Assembly: GCA_023390175.1 (NCBI GenBank)
Contig: JAEWDK010000008.1
Span: 248,001-312,000, forward strand
Reading direction: 5' to 3'
From: Bacillota bacterium
GTDB lineage: Bacteria; Bacillota; Clostridia; Oscillospirales; Acutalibacteraceae
DNA length: 64,000 nt
The position numbers were made by a program, and so were the translations under genes. Below the pieces are notes generated by a model. That model was given only the letters and a program-made list of their open reading frames with translations. It had not been told where the DNA came from and ran no database searches. Shown here in pieces: positions 33,259 to 42,109 of this stretch. The first letter of the stretch is position 1. Every line of letters begins with the position of its first letter.

Positions 33259-33744
33259 TTATTTGGATATGGCAAGAACCTCATACTCCATGGACCCGGC
33301 CGGCACTTCAACACCAATCTTGTCGCCGATTCCGTGACCCAGAAGGGCCTTCCCTACCAGGGATTCATCCGAAATATTTCCTGTGAGCGGGTCGGCTTCA
33401 TTGGAACCGACTAATTTATAATTGGCAACGCTGCTGCTGCCGGTGGCCGGGTTCGTCACCCTGACTTCTATTTTGGAGCCAATGTGAATATTCTCATTGC
33501 TCAGTTCATCCTCATCGATTACCTTAACATTTTTGAGCATGACCTCAATGTCGGCGATACGCGCCTCAACAATGGCCTGGTCGTTTTTCGCCTCGTCATA
33601 TTCACTGTTTTCAGACAAATCGCCGAAGGAAAGAGCCACTTTAATTTTTTCCGCTACTTCTTTCCGTTTTACACTTTTTAATTCCTCAAGCTCGTCTTCA
33701 AGCTTGTCAAGACCTTCTTTTGTCAGGATAACCTGTTTAACCAT
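33259..33744 (-). CDS. greA: Transcription elongation factor GreA
   Basis: This 161-residue protein has the GreA N-terminal coiled coil (LTKEGLDKLEDELEELKSVKR to YDEAKNDQAIVEARIADIE) with the acidic tip residues in DLSENSEYDEAKN, and the C-terminal domain ending GDKIGVEVPAGSMEYEVLAI. It stimulates cleavage of backtracked transcripts by RNA polymerase. The start at 33744 is after AAGGTGGGA. It heads the greA-lysS operon. Confidence 0.97.
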   Translation of the reverse strand: MVKQVILTKEGLDKLEDELEELKSVKRKEVAEKIKVALSFGDLSENSEYDEAKNDQAIVEARIADIEVMLKNVKVIDEDELSNENIHIGSKIEVRVTNPATGSSSVANYKLVGSNEADPLTGNISDESLVGKALLGHGIGDKIGVEVPAGSMEYEVLAISK

Positions 33745-33956
33745 ATAGAATCCCACCTTCTCAATGCAAATACCTTGCATAATCTATAAAACAATAATAG
33801 ATATATTATAGTGAACCATTGGCATTCTGTCAACACCGACAGGCACAAAGTAAACAGTATTATTTACACGCGACAAAGTTAATCACACGCGTCTGAACGG
33901 GACGGTCCATGCCGTTTTTTCCGAAAAATGCAAACCGTGGCCGGCTGAATGAAAAC

Positions 33957-33979
33957 AGGGATATGCAACGCATATCCCT
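33957..33979 (-). terminator. Hairpin after the S41 peptidase gene
   Basis: AGGGATATGC and GCATATCCCT form a perfect ten-base stem around AAC, followed on the minus strand by GTTTTC. It probably ends the ftsEX operon. Confidence 0.7.
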
Positions 33980-34007
33980 AAATTGCAGGTAAGGCAGCAG
34001 ACTGCGG

Positions 34008-35351
34008 TCAGTCCGCCGCCGCGGCCGGCTGAGAAGCAGCCGCGGCGGCCGCACCGGAAGCAGCTGTGCTCCCCGGTGTTTTTTCCACTGCGGCGCCCTG
34101 GCGGATTAACGCGGAAACGGCAGCCTGCAGCTGCGGGTCCTGCTCCCCCGCAAGCTGGTTCTTCACAAGAAGCGACTGCTGCGCGTCGGTCAGTTCTTTG
34201 TTCACATCCACATCAATGCCTTTTCCGCTGAACACCGCGCCGTTCAGCGTAAGATAATTTGCAACGGAAATAACGATTGCCGAGCCGTCGGAAAGAGGCA
34301 CCACTTCATCCTTTGTTCCGTACCCCGCGGTTTTTTCCCCGATCAAAAGGCCCTTTTTATAGTCCTTGATGTCGGATGCGAAAATCTCGGCGGCGCCAAA
34401 GGTATTACGGTCCACAATCACGCTGACGGGCAAATTCACTTCATTGGAATTCGAGGTGTATTCCACTGTCGTTTTTCCGGATTTATCCTTATAGCTGACA
34501 ACGTTGCCCGCCGGAAGCAGCGTGTCGAGCATTGCCGACATTCCTTTTATGCTGCCGCCGGAATTGCTGCGCAGGTCTATTATAATGCCCGCTGCGCCCG
34601 ATTTAATGCGCGCCGCAAGCGCCGTATTAAATTGTTCCGCATTGCTGTCGGTAAATTCAGATATTTTCAGGTAGGCAACATTGCCGTTAATCATGGAGGA
34701 CGCAATCGTCTGCTCGGCGTATTCCGCCCTGGTAACCGTAATGCTGAGCGTTTCCGCCTTCGGCGCGGCGGCACTTGCGGCGGAGGACGCCGAGGAACTG
34801 CCGGAAGGGGCGGCATCTTTACGCAGAATGCCGAGCTTCACTTTTGAGCCTGCGACTCCGTCCAGCATGTTGAGTGCGTCACCGTAAGTCAGGCGAAGAA
34901 TCTCCTTGCCGTCCATGCTTACAATCGTATCGCCCTTTTTTATGCCGCTTTTTTCAGCGGGTGAATTCGGCAGCACCTGAATGACTTCCATATTGCCGTC
35001 GCCGTCCCGAACCGTCTTGATTCCCACGCCGATGCTCTTGTCATTGTTGCCGCTCAGGTAAGCCTTGTATTTTTCAGCGGATAGATACTTCGCGTGGGAA
35101 TCCCCAAGGCCCGCCAGGTAACCGGCGCTGATCCCGTCATTCAAAGCGGTTTCATTGATCGTACCGATATATTCCTGCCTTGCCTTTTGGTCAATTTCAC
35201 TCAGCTTGGTGTACATTGCCTGGCGCTCGTTCACATCCGCCATTTTTGCGTTAAAGTTTTTCATGGCGTACTCATAAGTGAGCGATACGGTGACTGCGGC
35301 TGAAACGGCGACAAGGGCGACAGCCGCACCCAAAGACAGCTTCTTGCTCAT
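34008..35351 (-). CDS. S41/CtpA-like peptidase homologue lacking catalytic Ser and Lys
   Basis: This 447-residue protein has a signal anchor (residues 5-25), a PDZ domain (IQVLPNSPAEKSGIKKGDTI) and an S41 fold (AGIIIDLRSNSGGSIKGM, VVPLSDGSAIVISVANY, GKGIDVD). At the active site the usual S-A-S-E-I is GAAEI and F-G-K-G is AGYG: the Ser position is Gly319 and the Lys position, 25 residues on, is Tyr344. It is therefore probably not a working protease. The C-terminus is Ala/Ser-rich. It is the last gene of ftsE-ftsX-M23 hydrolase, so a scaffold or regulatory role at the cell wall is likely. Confidence 0.85.
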   Translation of the reverse strand: MSKKLSLGAAVALVAVSAAVTVSLTYEYAMKNFNAKMADVNERQAMYTKLSEIDQKARQEYIGTINETALNDGISAGYLAGLGDSHAKYLSAEKYKAYLSGNNDKSIGVGIKTVRDGDGNMEVIQVLPNSPAEKSGIKKGDTIVSMDGKEILRLTYGDALNMLDGVAGSKVKLGILRKDAAPSGSSSASSAASAAAPKAETLSITVTRAEYAEQTIASSMINGNVAYLKISEFTDSNAEQFNTALAARIKSGAAGIIIDLRSNSGGSIKGMSAMLDTLLPAGNVVSYKDKSGKTTVEYTSNSNEVNLPVSVIVDRNTFGAAEIFASDIKDYKKGLLIGEKTAGYGTKDEVVPLSDGSAIVISVANYLTLNGAVFSGKGIDVDVNKELTDAQQSLLVKNQLAGEQDPQLQAAVSALIRQGAAVEKTPGSTAASGAAAAAASQPAAAAD

Positions 35352-35392
35352 ATTGAATTGATCATCCCTTACTGTTGGATTTCAGTCCGTTA

Positions 35393-36583
35393 TCACCTGC
35401 TGAACCAGTTCAGCGGATTTTTCGCAACACCGCCCACGCGGATTTCGAAGTGCAGATGCGGCCCGGTGGAATCCCCCGTGCTGCCGACATAAGCGATTAC
35501 CTGCCCCTTTGTCACGTTGGCACCCGTGCTTACCACAACGCTGCTGCAGTGGCCGTAAAGGGTGGAATACCCGCCGCCGTGGTCAATCGCGACCACATTT
35601 CCGTATCCGCCGTACCCGGTACCGTAATTGCCCCAGCCGGCCATCATTACTCTTCCGGAATCGGCTGCCACAATTGCCTTGCCGTAAACGCCGGCGGATG
35701 AAATATCAATGCCCTTGTGCAGGCTGCCCCAGCGGTAGCCATAGCCGCTGGTAACGCTGTTGACCCCCGGCACAGGCCACGTAAAGTTGCCCTTGCTGGT
35801 GTAACCGCCGCTGCCGCTTGAGCCGCTGTGCGACGCGTAATAATCTTTATACCACTGGTCCATTGCCGCTTCAACCTGCTTGTTCTGTTTTTCAAGCGCG
35901 GCGCCCGCAGCCTGTGCGGAAGACACATCCGCGGCAAGCTCGGCAATGACCGACTGGGTTTCTTTCACCAGCGAGGTCAGTTCATTCTGTTTGCTGTCAA
36001 GCGCCACCTTCGCCTGTGCCACGTTCTGGCGGTTCGTTTCAATGGCCGCTTTCTGCGTTTTGATGCTCTCCATATCGGATCTGAGCGTATTGATCAAATC
36101 TGTGTCATGTGTTGTAATGGCCTTGATTGCCTCGGATTTATCCGCTAAATCCATTATGTTTTTTGCATTGAGAATAATTTCAAGATTGGACGCCTGCCCG
36201 GTAAGGTAAAGCGCATGCAGTCTTTCCTTCAGCTTTTCATAGTTGGAGGCAATCGTTTTTTGCTTGGCGGCAATCTGCGATTCCTTTTCATTGATATCCT
36301 TGTCCAGCGCCGCAACCTGCTGGTTTAAAACGTCAATCTGGCTTTGCACTGTGCCCACCTGCGCGTCCAGTGCGTCTTTATACGCCTGCTTATTGGCTTT
36401 ATCCGCTTTCAGGGATTTCAGCTTTGCCGCGTTGTCAGCCTGCTTTTTTTTCAGCGCAGCCTGCTGCTGCTGCAGCGCGGAAATGCTAGTTGCGGAAGCG
36501 GGCGGCATAATTTGGGGCGTAAGCAATACGGTAAGCGCCAGAGCGGCGCAAATCATCCCTTTTACAAATTTTTTACCAGCCAA
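35393..36583 (-). CDS. M23 peptidase with coiled coil (EnvC/CwlO-like)
   Basis: This 396-residue protein has a signal peptide (1-30), a long coiled coil (about 32-245, starting ISALQQQQAALKKKQADNAAKL) and a C-terminal M23 domain with intact zinc ligands (LHKGIDISS, GYSTLYGHC, GPHLHFEIR). The same plan is seen in EnvC and in hydrolases activated by FtsEX during division. It overlaps ftsX by 11 bases, which supports direct functional coupling: FtsEX likely drives the coiled coil to switch the hydrolase on. Residue spacing is normal, so activity is expected. Confidence 0.9.
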   Translation of the reverse strand: MAGKKFVKGMICAALALTVLLTPQIMPPASATSISALQQQQAALKKKQADNAAKLKSLKADKANKQAYKDALDAQVGTVQSQIDVLNQQVAALDKDINEKESQIAAKQKTIASNYEKLKERLHALYLTGQASNLEIILNAKNIMDLADKSEAIKAITTHDTDLINTLRSDMESIKTQKAAIETNRQNVAQAKVALDSKQNELTSLVKETQSVIAELAADVSSAQAAGAALEKQNKQVEAAMDQWYKDYYASHSGSSGSGGYTSKGNFTWPVPGVNSVTSGYGYRWGSLHKGIDISSAGVYGKAIVAADSGRVMMAGWGNYGTGYGGYGNVVAIDHGGGYSTLYGHCSSVVVSTGANVTKGQVIAYVGSTGDSTGPHLHFEIRVGGVAKNPLNWFSR

Positions 36584-37487
36584 CTACATCCCCTCCTTCT
36601 TTCTTCAAATACCTTCCGATGGAAATCATCCCGCCGACCGCGCCGAACAGCGTGCCCGCAAGAATAAACGCAAGGGTAATTTTCCATTCGACGGAGCCAA
36701 TGTCAATCGGAGTAAACAGCGTAATCGATGTAACCACCGACAGCATCTTATTGTAAGCCAAATTTAAAAGCAGGCTTGCAACCGCGCCCGAAACAAGCCC
36801 GATAATAATTCCTTCCACAACGAACGGCACCCGCACGAACCAGTTGGTCGCACCGACGGATTTCATAATGCTGATTTCCGTGCGGCGGGAGAACATTGTA
36901 ACGCGAATGGTGTTTGAAATAATAAAGAGCGACACCAAACTAAGTAAAATAACAATCCAGAATCCTGCGGTCGTAATCAGGCCGTCCAGATTTGTCAGCT
37001 TCTGTGCGATGTCGGAATAGTCATTGATTGTGTCCACACCGGGAATCTTCTTGATTTGGGCCGCCGTCTGCTTGTATTGCGACAAATCCTTGAAAGACAC
37101 TTTAAATGCGTCGGGCAGCGGGTTTTCCTTACCCGTCATTCCCTGCAGCATGGTTCCGTCTTTATCACCCAGAATATTCATGTACTGCTGAATCGCTTCA
37201 TCCTTCGGAACAAACTCACAGGTTGCGATGTTTTCCAGCTTTTTAATTTCTTCACCGGCCTTAATCGCCGACAGTGTGGGCATTCCCTGCTTCATGTAAA
37301 CTCTGACCGAGTTGTTTCCTTCAATGGATTTCATCGCGGTATTGATATTCATTGAAAAAAGCACCGCGGCGCCTGTTAACAGCAGGCAGGAAACCAGTAC
37401 GCCGACCGAAGCGAACGACATGGTGCGGTTGCTCCAGATATTCTTGATTCCCTCTTTTGCAAGGTATTTTAAGCTTCTAATCTTCAT
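36573..37487 (-). CDS. ftsX: Cell division protein FtsX
   Basis: This 304-residue permease-like protein has a span at about 21-44, an extracellular domain (to about 165), and three C-terminal spans, including FWIVILLSLVSLFIISNTIRVT, as in FtsX. The IMKSVGATNWFVRVPFVVEG motif is diagnostic. With FtsE it forms an ABC-type complex that controls cell-wall hydrolases at the septum. It overlaps ftsE by 11 bases and the M23 gene by 11 bases. Confidence 0.95.
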   Translation of the reverse strand: MKIRSLKYLAKEGIKNIWSNRTMSFASVGVLVSCLLLTGAAVLFSMNINTAMKSIEGNNSVRVYMKQGMPTLSAIKAGEEIKKLENIATCEFVPKDEAIQQYMNILGDKDGTMLQGMTGKENPLPDAFKVSFKDLSQYKQTAAQIKKIPGVDTINDYSDIAQKLTNLDGLITTAGFWIVILLSLVSLFIISNTIRVTMFSRRTEISIMKSVGATNWFVRVPFVVEGIIIGLVSGAVASLLLNLAYNKMLSVVTSITLFTPIDIGSVEWKITLAFILAGTLFGAVGGMISIGRYLKKEGGDVVGW

Positions 37488-38163
37488 GGGGCACCTCCTG
37501 TGAGGCAGTGTCCGCTACAATTTCCCCGTCGTGGATTTCGACCACCCTGCGGTGAAAATGTTTTACCAGCGAATGCTCATGCGTTACCATCAGTATTGTG
37601 GTGCCGCGCCGGTTAATTTCGCTGAGCAAATCCACAATTTCAAACGACAGCGCGGGGTCCACATTGCCCGTGGGCTCGTCCGCAATAATCAGCTTTGGGT
37701 TGTTCACCAGCGCGCGGGCAAGGCCCACCCGCTGCTGCTCCCCGCCGGACAGTTCGCTCGGGTGGCACTTTTCTTTGTCCTGTAAATTAACCAGGCCCAG
37801 AATGTATGGCACCCGCTTGCGGATATCCTTCATTGACGCACCGACCACATGCATGGCGAATGCAACATTTTCAAATACGGTCATATTGTCAATCAGGCGG
37901 AAATCCTGAAACACAATGCCCATCGTGCGGCGGTAGTACGGCACGTTATGCCGTTTCATTTCGGTGAGCTTCAAATTGTTTACAACAATTTCACCTTCGT
38001 TTGGCTTTTCCTCGCACATGATCAACTTTAAAAAAGTGCTTTTGCCCGCCCCTGAGGAACCGACAATAAACACGAATTCTCCTTTTTCAACCTTCAGGTT
38101 AACACCCTTCAGCGCCTTTGTTCCATTTGAGTAGGTTTTACTCACATTCTGAAATTCTATCAT
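37477..38163 (-). CDS. ftsE: Cell division ATP-binding protein FtsE
   Basis: This 228-residue ATPase has Walker A GSSGAGKST (35-43), the signature LSGGEQQRVGLARALVNNP and Walker B LIIADEPTGNVDP. The typical FtsE start IEFQNVSKTYSNGTKALKGV is clear. It energises FtsX. It is the first gene of the four-gene division operon. A possible extension upstream (to 38416) has no ribosome site and crosses a terminator, so ATG 38163 is used. Confidence 0.96.
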   Translation of the reverse strand: MIEFQNVSKTYSNGTKALKGVNLKVEKGEFVFIVGSSGAGKSTFLKLIMCEEKPNEGEIVVNNLKLTEMKRHNVPYYRRTMGIVFQDFRLIDNMTVFENVAFAMHVVGASMKDIRKRVPYILGLVNLQDKEKCHPSELSGGEQQRVGLARALVNNPKLIIADEPTGNVDPALSFEIVDLLSEINRRGTTILMVTHEHSLVKHFHRRVVEIHDGEIVADTASQEVPHED

Positions 38164-38332
38164 GCAATCGCTCCATTAATTTTCGTTCCATTATTCTTAC
38201 AATGAAAGCCATTCCGCTAACCGCCATCAGTTTAAAAACGGAATTCGTCCTAAAAGCGCAAGTGCAGTTTGCACTGCGTTCGCCCCAATTTCCAACCATA
38301 ATTGGCTTTTGGAAAAACAGTACTAAACCAAA

Positions 38333-38365
38333 GCCCATTGGCATGTTTACATAATACCAATGGGC
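38333..38365 (-). terminator. Terminator of the PucR-type regulator gene
   Basis: GCCCATTGG pairs with CCAATGGGC across a 15-base loop, followed on the minus strand by TTTGGTTT. It separates the regulator from ftsE. Confidence 0.65.
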
Positions 38366-38440
38366 ATCGGATTTATTATTCTTAATTTGAAAATATTTGT
38401 AATAAAATTGTAACAATTTTATTCTTTACAAAAAATTATA

Positions 38441-39526
38441 CTAAAACTTAACAGGATTGGAAGAAAGATACTTTTTGACCATTAAAGCCACTTTAAACAC
38501 GATTGCATCCTCAAATTCACGCAGATCAAGGCCTGTGATCTTCTTTATTTTTTCAAGACGGTACACAAGGGTGTTCCTGTGGACAAATAGCTTGCGCGAG
38601 GTTTCGGAAACATTCAGGTTGTTCTCGAAAAAGCGCTGAATTGTGAACAGAGTCTCGTGGTCTAGCGATTCGATGGAACCGCGCTTGAATACCTCTTTCA
38701 GGAACATTTCGCAAAGGGTTGTGGGCAGCTGATAAATCAACCGGGCAATCCCAAGGTTGTCGTAGCTGACAATCGACTTCTCCGTATCGAACACCTTTCC
38801 GACTTCCAGCGCGACCTGTGCTTCTTTAAAGGAGCGCGCCAAATCCTTGATTCCGGTAACAATTGTACCGATGCCAACCACGCAATGGGTATAGAACTCA
38901 CTGGAAAGCGTGTCCACAATGGAGCCGGCCAGCTTGTCCAGGTCCTTCGGTTCGATTCCGGTGCGGATTTCCTTGACCAGGGCAATATCGGATTCATTGA
39001 TATTAATGATAAAGTCTTTGTTCTTGTCCGGGAACAGGTTCTGTACCACATCATAAGCCGAAATGTCGGACTTATTGGTAATTTTAATCAGCATGCAGAC
39101 ACGGCTCACGTCGGCGTTGAAACGGAGCTCACGTGCTTTGAGGTAAATATCACCCGGAAGGATATTGTCAAGAATCACGTTCTTGATAAAGTTGCTGCGG
39201 TCGTACTTTTCATCATAGTATTGCTTGATGCTGCTCAAGGAAACCGCAAGCAGAGTGGCGTAACGGCCGGCCTCCGGGTCGCTGCCTGAAACGAAAACCG
39301 CGTACTCCGGGCGCGGGCGGCTGCCAAAGGACTTGTAAGTGTAACCATTCACCACGAAGGTGGCAGGTGCGGCAAGCACTTCGCCAGTAATACTGTCGTT
39401 GACTTCGCCGATTCTGCCAAGCTCACTGCATGCTATAATTACCGAGGTTTCATCGATAACGCCGATTGTTCTGTCAATGGCATCACGCATCTGGTGGATA
39501 ACCCCTTGAAATAATCTGTTTGACAT
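38441..39526 (-). CDS. PucR/CdaR-type helix-turn-helix regulator
   Basis: This 361-residue protein has an N-terminal sensor-like domain and a C-terminal PucR helix-turn-helix: LFTIQRFFENNLNVSETSRKLF, then VHRNTLVYRLEKIKKITGLD. The GGDEF-like linker region typical of CdaR is present (VVGIGTIVTGIKDLARSFKEAQ). Such proteins activate sugar-acid or purine catabolic genes. In Clostridia this gene stands next to a sugar ABC ATPase (msmX/ugpC type), as here. A function in carbohydrate response is inferred. Confidence 0.85.
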   Translation of the reverse strand: MSNRLFQGVIHQMRDAIDRTIGVIDETSVIIACSELGRIGEVNDSITGEVLAAPATFVVNGYTYKSFGSRPRPEYAVFVSGSDPEAGRYATLLAVSLSSIKQYYDEKYDRSNFIKNVILDNILPGDIYLKARELRFNADVSRVCMLIKITNKSDISAYDVVQNLFPDKNKDFIININESDIALVKEIRTGIEPKDLDKLAGSIVDTLSSEFYTHCVVGIGTIVTGIKDLARSFKEAQVALEVGKVFDTEKSIVSYDNLGIARLIYQLPTTLCEMFLKEVFKRGSIESLDHETLFTIQRFFENNLNVSETSRKLFVHRNTLVYRLEKIKKITGLDLREFEDAIVFKVALMVKKYLSSNPVKF

Positions 39527-39729
39527 GGTATTCCCTCACTTTATCTAATTTGTCTAATCTTTCCGACTGACAATTAAAGGCTACATACATTTTACATAAA
39601 TTCCATCGACATTTCAACCTACTATTAAAAATTAATGCAAAAAAATATATGGAAACACGCTATTTTACAAAATATTCACAATTTAAGGATGGATTAACCT
39701 CGTTTTGCACCGGTTGCAAGTACAAAATT

Positions 39730-39752
39730 GGCCGCGCCATAACGGCGCGGCC
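39730..39752 (-). terminator. Terminator of the sugar ABC ATPase gene
   Basis: GGCCGCGCC pairs with GGCGCGGCC around a five-base loop, followed by AATTTTGT on the minus strand. Confidence 0.85.
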
Positions 39753-39771
39753 ACAGATTTTAAAAAATAAA

Positions 39772-40884
39772 TCAGTTGAGAATTGTTTTCTCGGTCTGCT
39801 TGTCGAACAAATGCAGTTTGTCAAGCTCGAAAGCAATTTTAATCTTATCGCCTGTTTTTGCGGTTGAAGTCGGCTCAACTCTTGCGGTAATGGAGTTGCC
39901 CTCACAATTGAGGTAAAGGTAAGTCTCGGCGCCCATGAGCTCCGTTACTTCAACGTCGGCTTCTACAATACCGGCAGTTGCTTTGGCAAGGAATTCCGGC
40001 TCATCGTGTACATTTTCAGGACGGATACCAAATACGACTTCTTTGCCGACATAGTCCTTCAAAGCGTCGTCCTTGTTCTTTGCGGCAGGAATCGCAATGT
40101 CGTACTTGCCGAATTTAAGGGAGTACTGGTCACCCTTCTGGTCGATGGTTGCATCGATGAAGTTCATTTGCGGGGAACCCATGAATCCTGCAACAAATTC
40201 GTTTACCGGGAAATCATACAGATTTTGCGGTGTATCAACCTGCTGTACGAAGCCGTCCTTCATAACAACAATGCGGTCGCCCATCGTCATAGCTTCTGTC
40301 TGATCATGTGTTACATAGATGAATGTTGTGCCCAGTCTTTTGTGCAGCTTGGAAATCTCGGTCCTCATCTGTGCGCGCAGTTTTGCGTCCAAATTGGAGA
40401 GAGGTTCGTCAAGCAGGAAGACCTTCGGGTCACGTACGATTGCACGGCCCAGGGCAACACGCTGGCGCTGGCCGCCGGAAAGCGCTTTCGGCTTACGGTC
40501 AAGCAGATGGGAAATATCAAGAATTCTGGCGGCTTCCTCAACGCGGCGCTTAATTTCATCCTTCGGTGTTTTGCGCAGCTTAAGGCCGAACGCCATGTTG
40601 TCAAACACGGTCATGTGCGGATAAAGTGCATAGTTCTGGAATACCATTGCGATGTCGCGGTCCTTCGGGGCAATGTCGTTTGCAAGGGTGTCGCCGATGT
40701 AAAGTTCACCTTTGCTGATTTCCTCAAGGCCTGCAATCATGCGAAGTGTGGTGGATTTTCCGCAGCCGGAAGGTCCTACGAGAATAATAAATTCTTTGTC
40801 GGCAATTTCAAGGTTGAAATCTGAAACCGCGGTTACGCCACCGTCATATACTTTGTAAATATTTTTTAACACTACGTTTGCCAT
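39772..40884 (-). CDS. ABC transporter ATP-binding protein, UgpC/MsmX type
   Basis: This 370-residue protein has Walker A GPSGCGKSTT (about 37-46), the signature LSGGQRQRVALGRAIVRDP, Walker B VFLLDEPLSNLDAKLR and a C-terminal MalK-like regulatory domain (VFGIRPENVHDEPEF, then ITARVEPTST). Such MsmX-like ATPases often serve several carbohydrate importers and are encoded apart from permeases, as here. AGGAGG precedes the ATG. It is followed by its own terminator, so it is transcribed alone. Confidence 0.93.
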   Translation of the reverse strand: MANVVLKNIYKVYDGGVTAVSDFNLEIADKEFIILVGPSGCGKSTTLRMIAGLEEISKGELYIGDTLANDIAPKDRDIAMVFQNYALYPHMTVFDNMAFGLKLRKTPKDEIKRRVEEAARILDISHLLDRKPKALSGGQRQRVALGRAIVRDPKVFLLDEPLSNLDAKLRAQMRTEISKLHKRLGTTFIYVTHDQTEAMTMGDRIVVMKDGFVQQVDTPQNLYDFPVNEFVAGFMGSPQMNFIDATIDQKGDQYSLKFGKYDIAIPAAKNKDDALKDYVGKEVVFGIRPENVHDEPEFLAKATAGIVEADVEVTELMGAETYLYLNCEGNSITARVEPTSTAKTGDKIKIAFELDKLHLFDKQTEKTILN

Positions 40885-41120
40885 AATATTCCTCCTAAAA
40901 AAATAATTTCATTCTAACCGGAGAACTCCCATAAGAGAACCCCTTCTCTTTCATAGCACCATCATAACAGAACAATCCGCTGATTAACAGTCCCTTTTTG
41001 CCTAAAGTTGAATGTCCGTGTTTATATAAATCTGATAAAACACAAAAACGCCATCATAATTTAGTACATATTTGACATTTGCATTGCACAATACCGACGC
41101 GAAAATTTAGTATATAATTA

Positions 41121-41840
41121 CTATTCCTCTGAAAAAACCGCTTCCAGCTCGTCCTGTGAAAGCTCCCGCGCGGCGCCGGAGCCAAGCGTTTCGTCCAGCC
41201 GCAGCGCGCCGATCTGCACCCGTTTCAGGTGCAGCACTTCGTTGCCCAGCGCAAGGAACATGCGTTTTACCTGATGGAACTTTCCCTCCCGGATTTTCAC
41301 CAGCACCAGCGGGTTTTCGCCCTGCTTCAGCACGGTCAGCTTCGCGGGAAGACACGTCATATCGTTCAGTTCAAGTCCGTTTTCAAACCGTTCCGTATCC
41401 TGTACGGAAACCGGCGCAGCCAAAACCGCCTCGTACAATTTAAACACATGGCTTTTCGGGGCGAGCATGCGGTGGGCAAACACCCCGTCGTCCGTAATAA
41501 TCAGAAGTCCCTCGGTGTCCTTGTCCAGCCGGCCGGCCGGGAAAAGCCCGCGCCGCTGCATTTCCGCCGGCAGAAGATCAACCACCGTGCGCGCGCGTGT
41601 GTCCCGCGCGGCGGAAAGCACACCCGCGGGCTTGTTCATCATATAGTACACAAATTCCTTTACATTCAGAATCTGCCCGTTTACCGTAATTTTATCCGTC
41701 TGCGTATCCGCTTTAAAATCTGCTTTTTTCACCGCCTGTCCGTTCACCGCAACAACGCCGCGGCGAATCATCACCCCGGCGTCCCTGCGGCTGGCAATAT
41801 TTTGCGAAGTCAGTATTTTATCAAGCCGTTCCCTGCTCAT
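41121..41840 (-). CDS. Pseudouridine synthase, RsuA/RluB family
   Basis: This 239-residue enzyme has an N-terminal S4 domain (ERLDKILTSQNIASRRDAGVM) and a catalytic domain with the conserved Asp in FPAGRLDKDTEGLLIITDDG. It converts a uridine in 16S or 23S rRNA to pseudouridine. The C-terminal VKIREGKFHQVKRMFLALGN motif is family-typical. Substrate (RsuA or RluB type) is not decided. A possible short extension is seen in homologues but not here. Confidence 0.92.
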   Translation of the reverse strand: MSRERLDKILTSQNIASRRDAGVMIRRGVVAVNGQAVKKADFKADTQTDKITVNGQILNVKEFVYYMMNKPAGVLSAARDTRARTVVDLLPAEMQRRGLFPAGRLDKDTEGLLIITDDGVFAHRMLAPKSHVFKLYEAVLAAPVSVQDTERFENGLELNDMTCLPAKLTVLKQGENPLVLVKIREGKFHQVKRMFLALGNEVLHLKRVQIGALRLDETLGSGAARELSQDELEAVFSEE

Positions 41841-42109
41841 CGTTATGAATGTTCCTTTCCCATAAAAAGCCCGGCCTGAAAAATTATCGCTCAGGCTTTT
41901 CCCGTCCTGTCAGTTGATTCGTCTTTTTAAGTTGCTGCGCGATGCCCGATGATTTATTCACTGTATTTTCAAATACGCTTTTATCCATCAATTCAGCGGG
42001 CAGTTATGTAAGATTCAGCGAATCCGTCGGCCGGAAGATGCCGGGCTGTGCATCCGGATTTCCTTCCATTGTAATCGATTCACCCGTTCCGGTCAACCCC
42101 GTCCCGCTC

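Noticed and set aside
38138..38416. An N-terminal extension or extra gene upstream of ftsE
   Set aside because: It runs through a terminator hairpin, has no ribosome site and differs in frame from FtsE.
41841..42109. Possible pseudogene in the gap after the pseudouridine synthase
   Set aside because: Readings in this 269-base gap have no recognisable motifs on either strand; only a weak hairpin (AAAAGCC/GGCTTTT) is visible.
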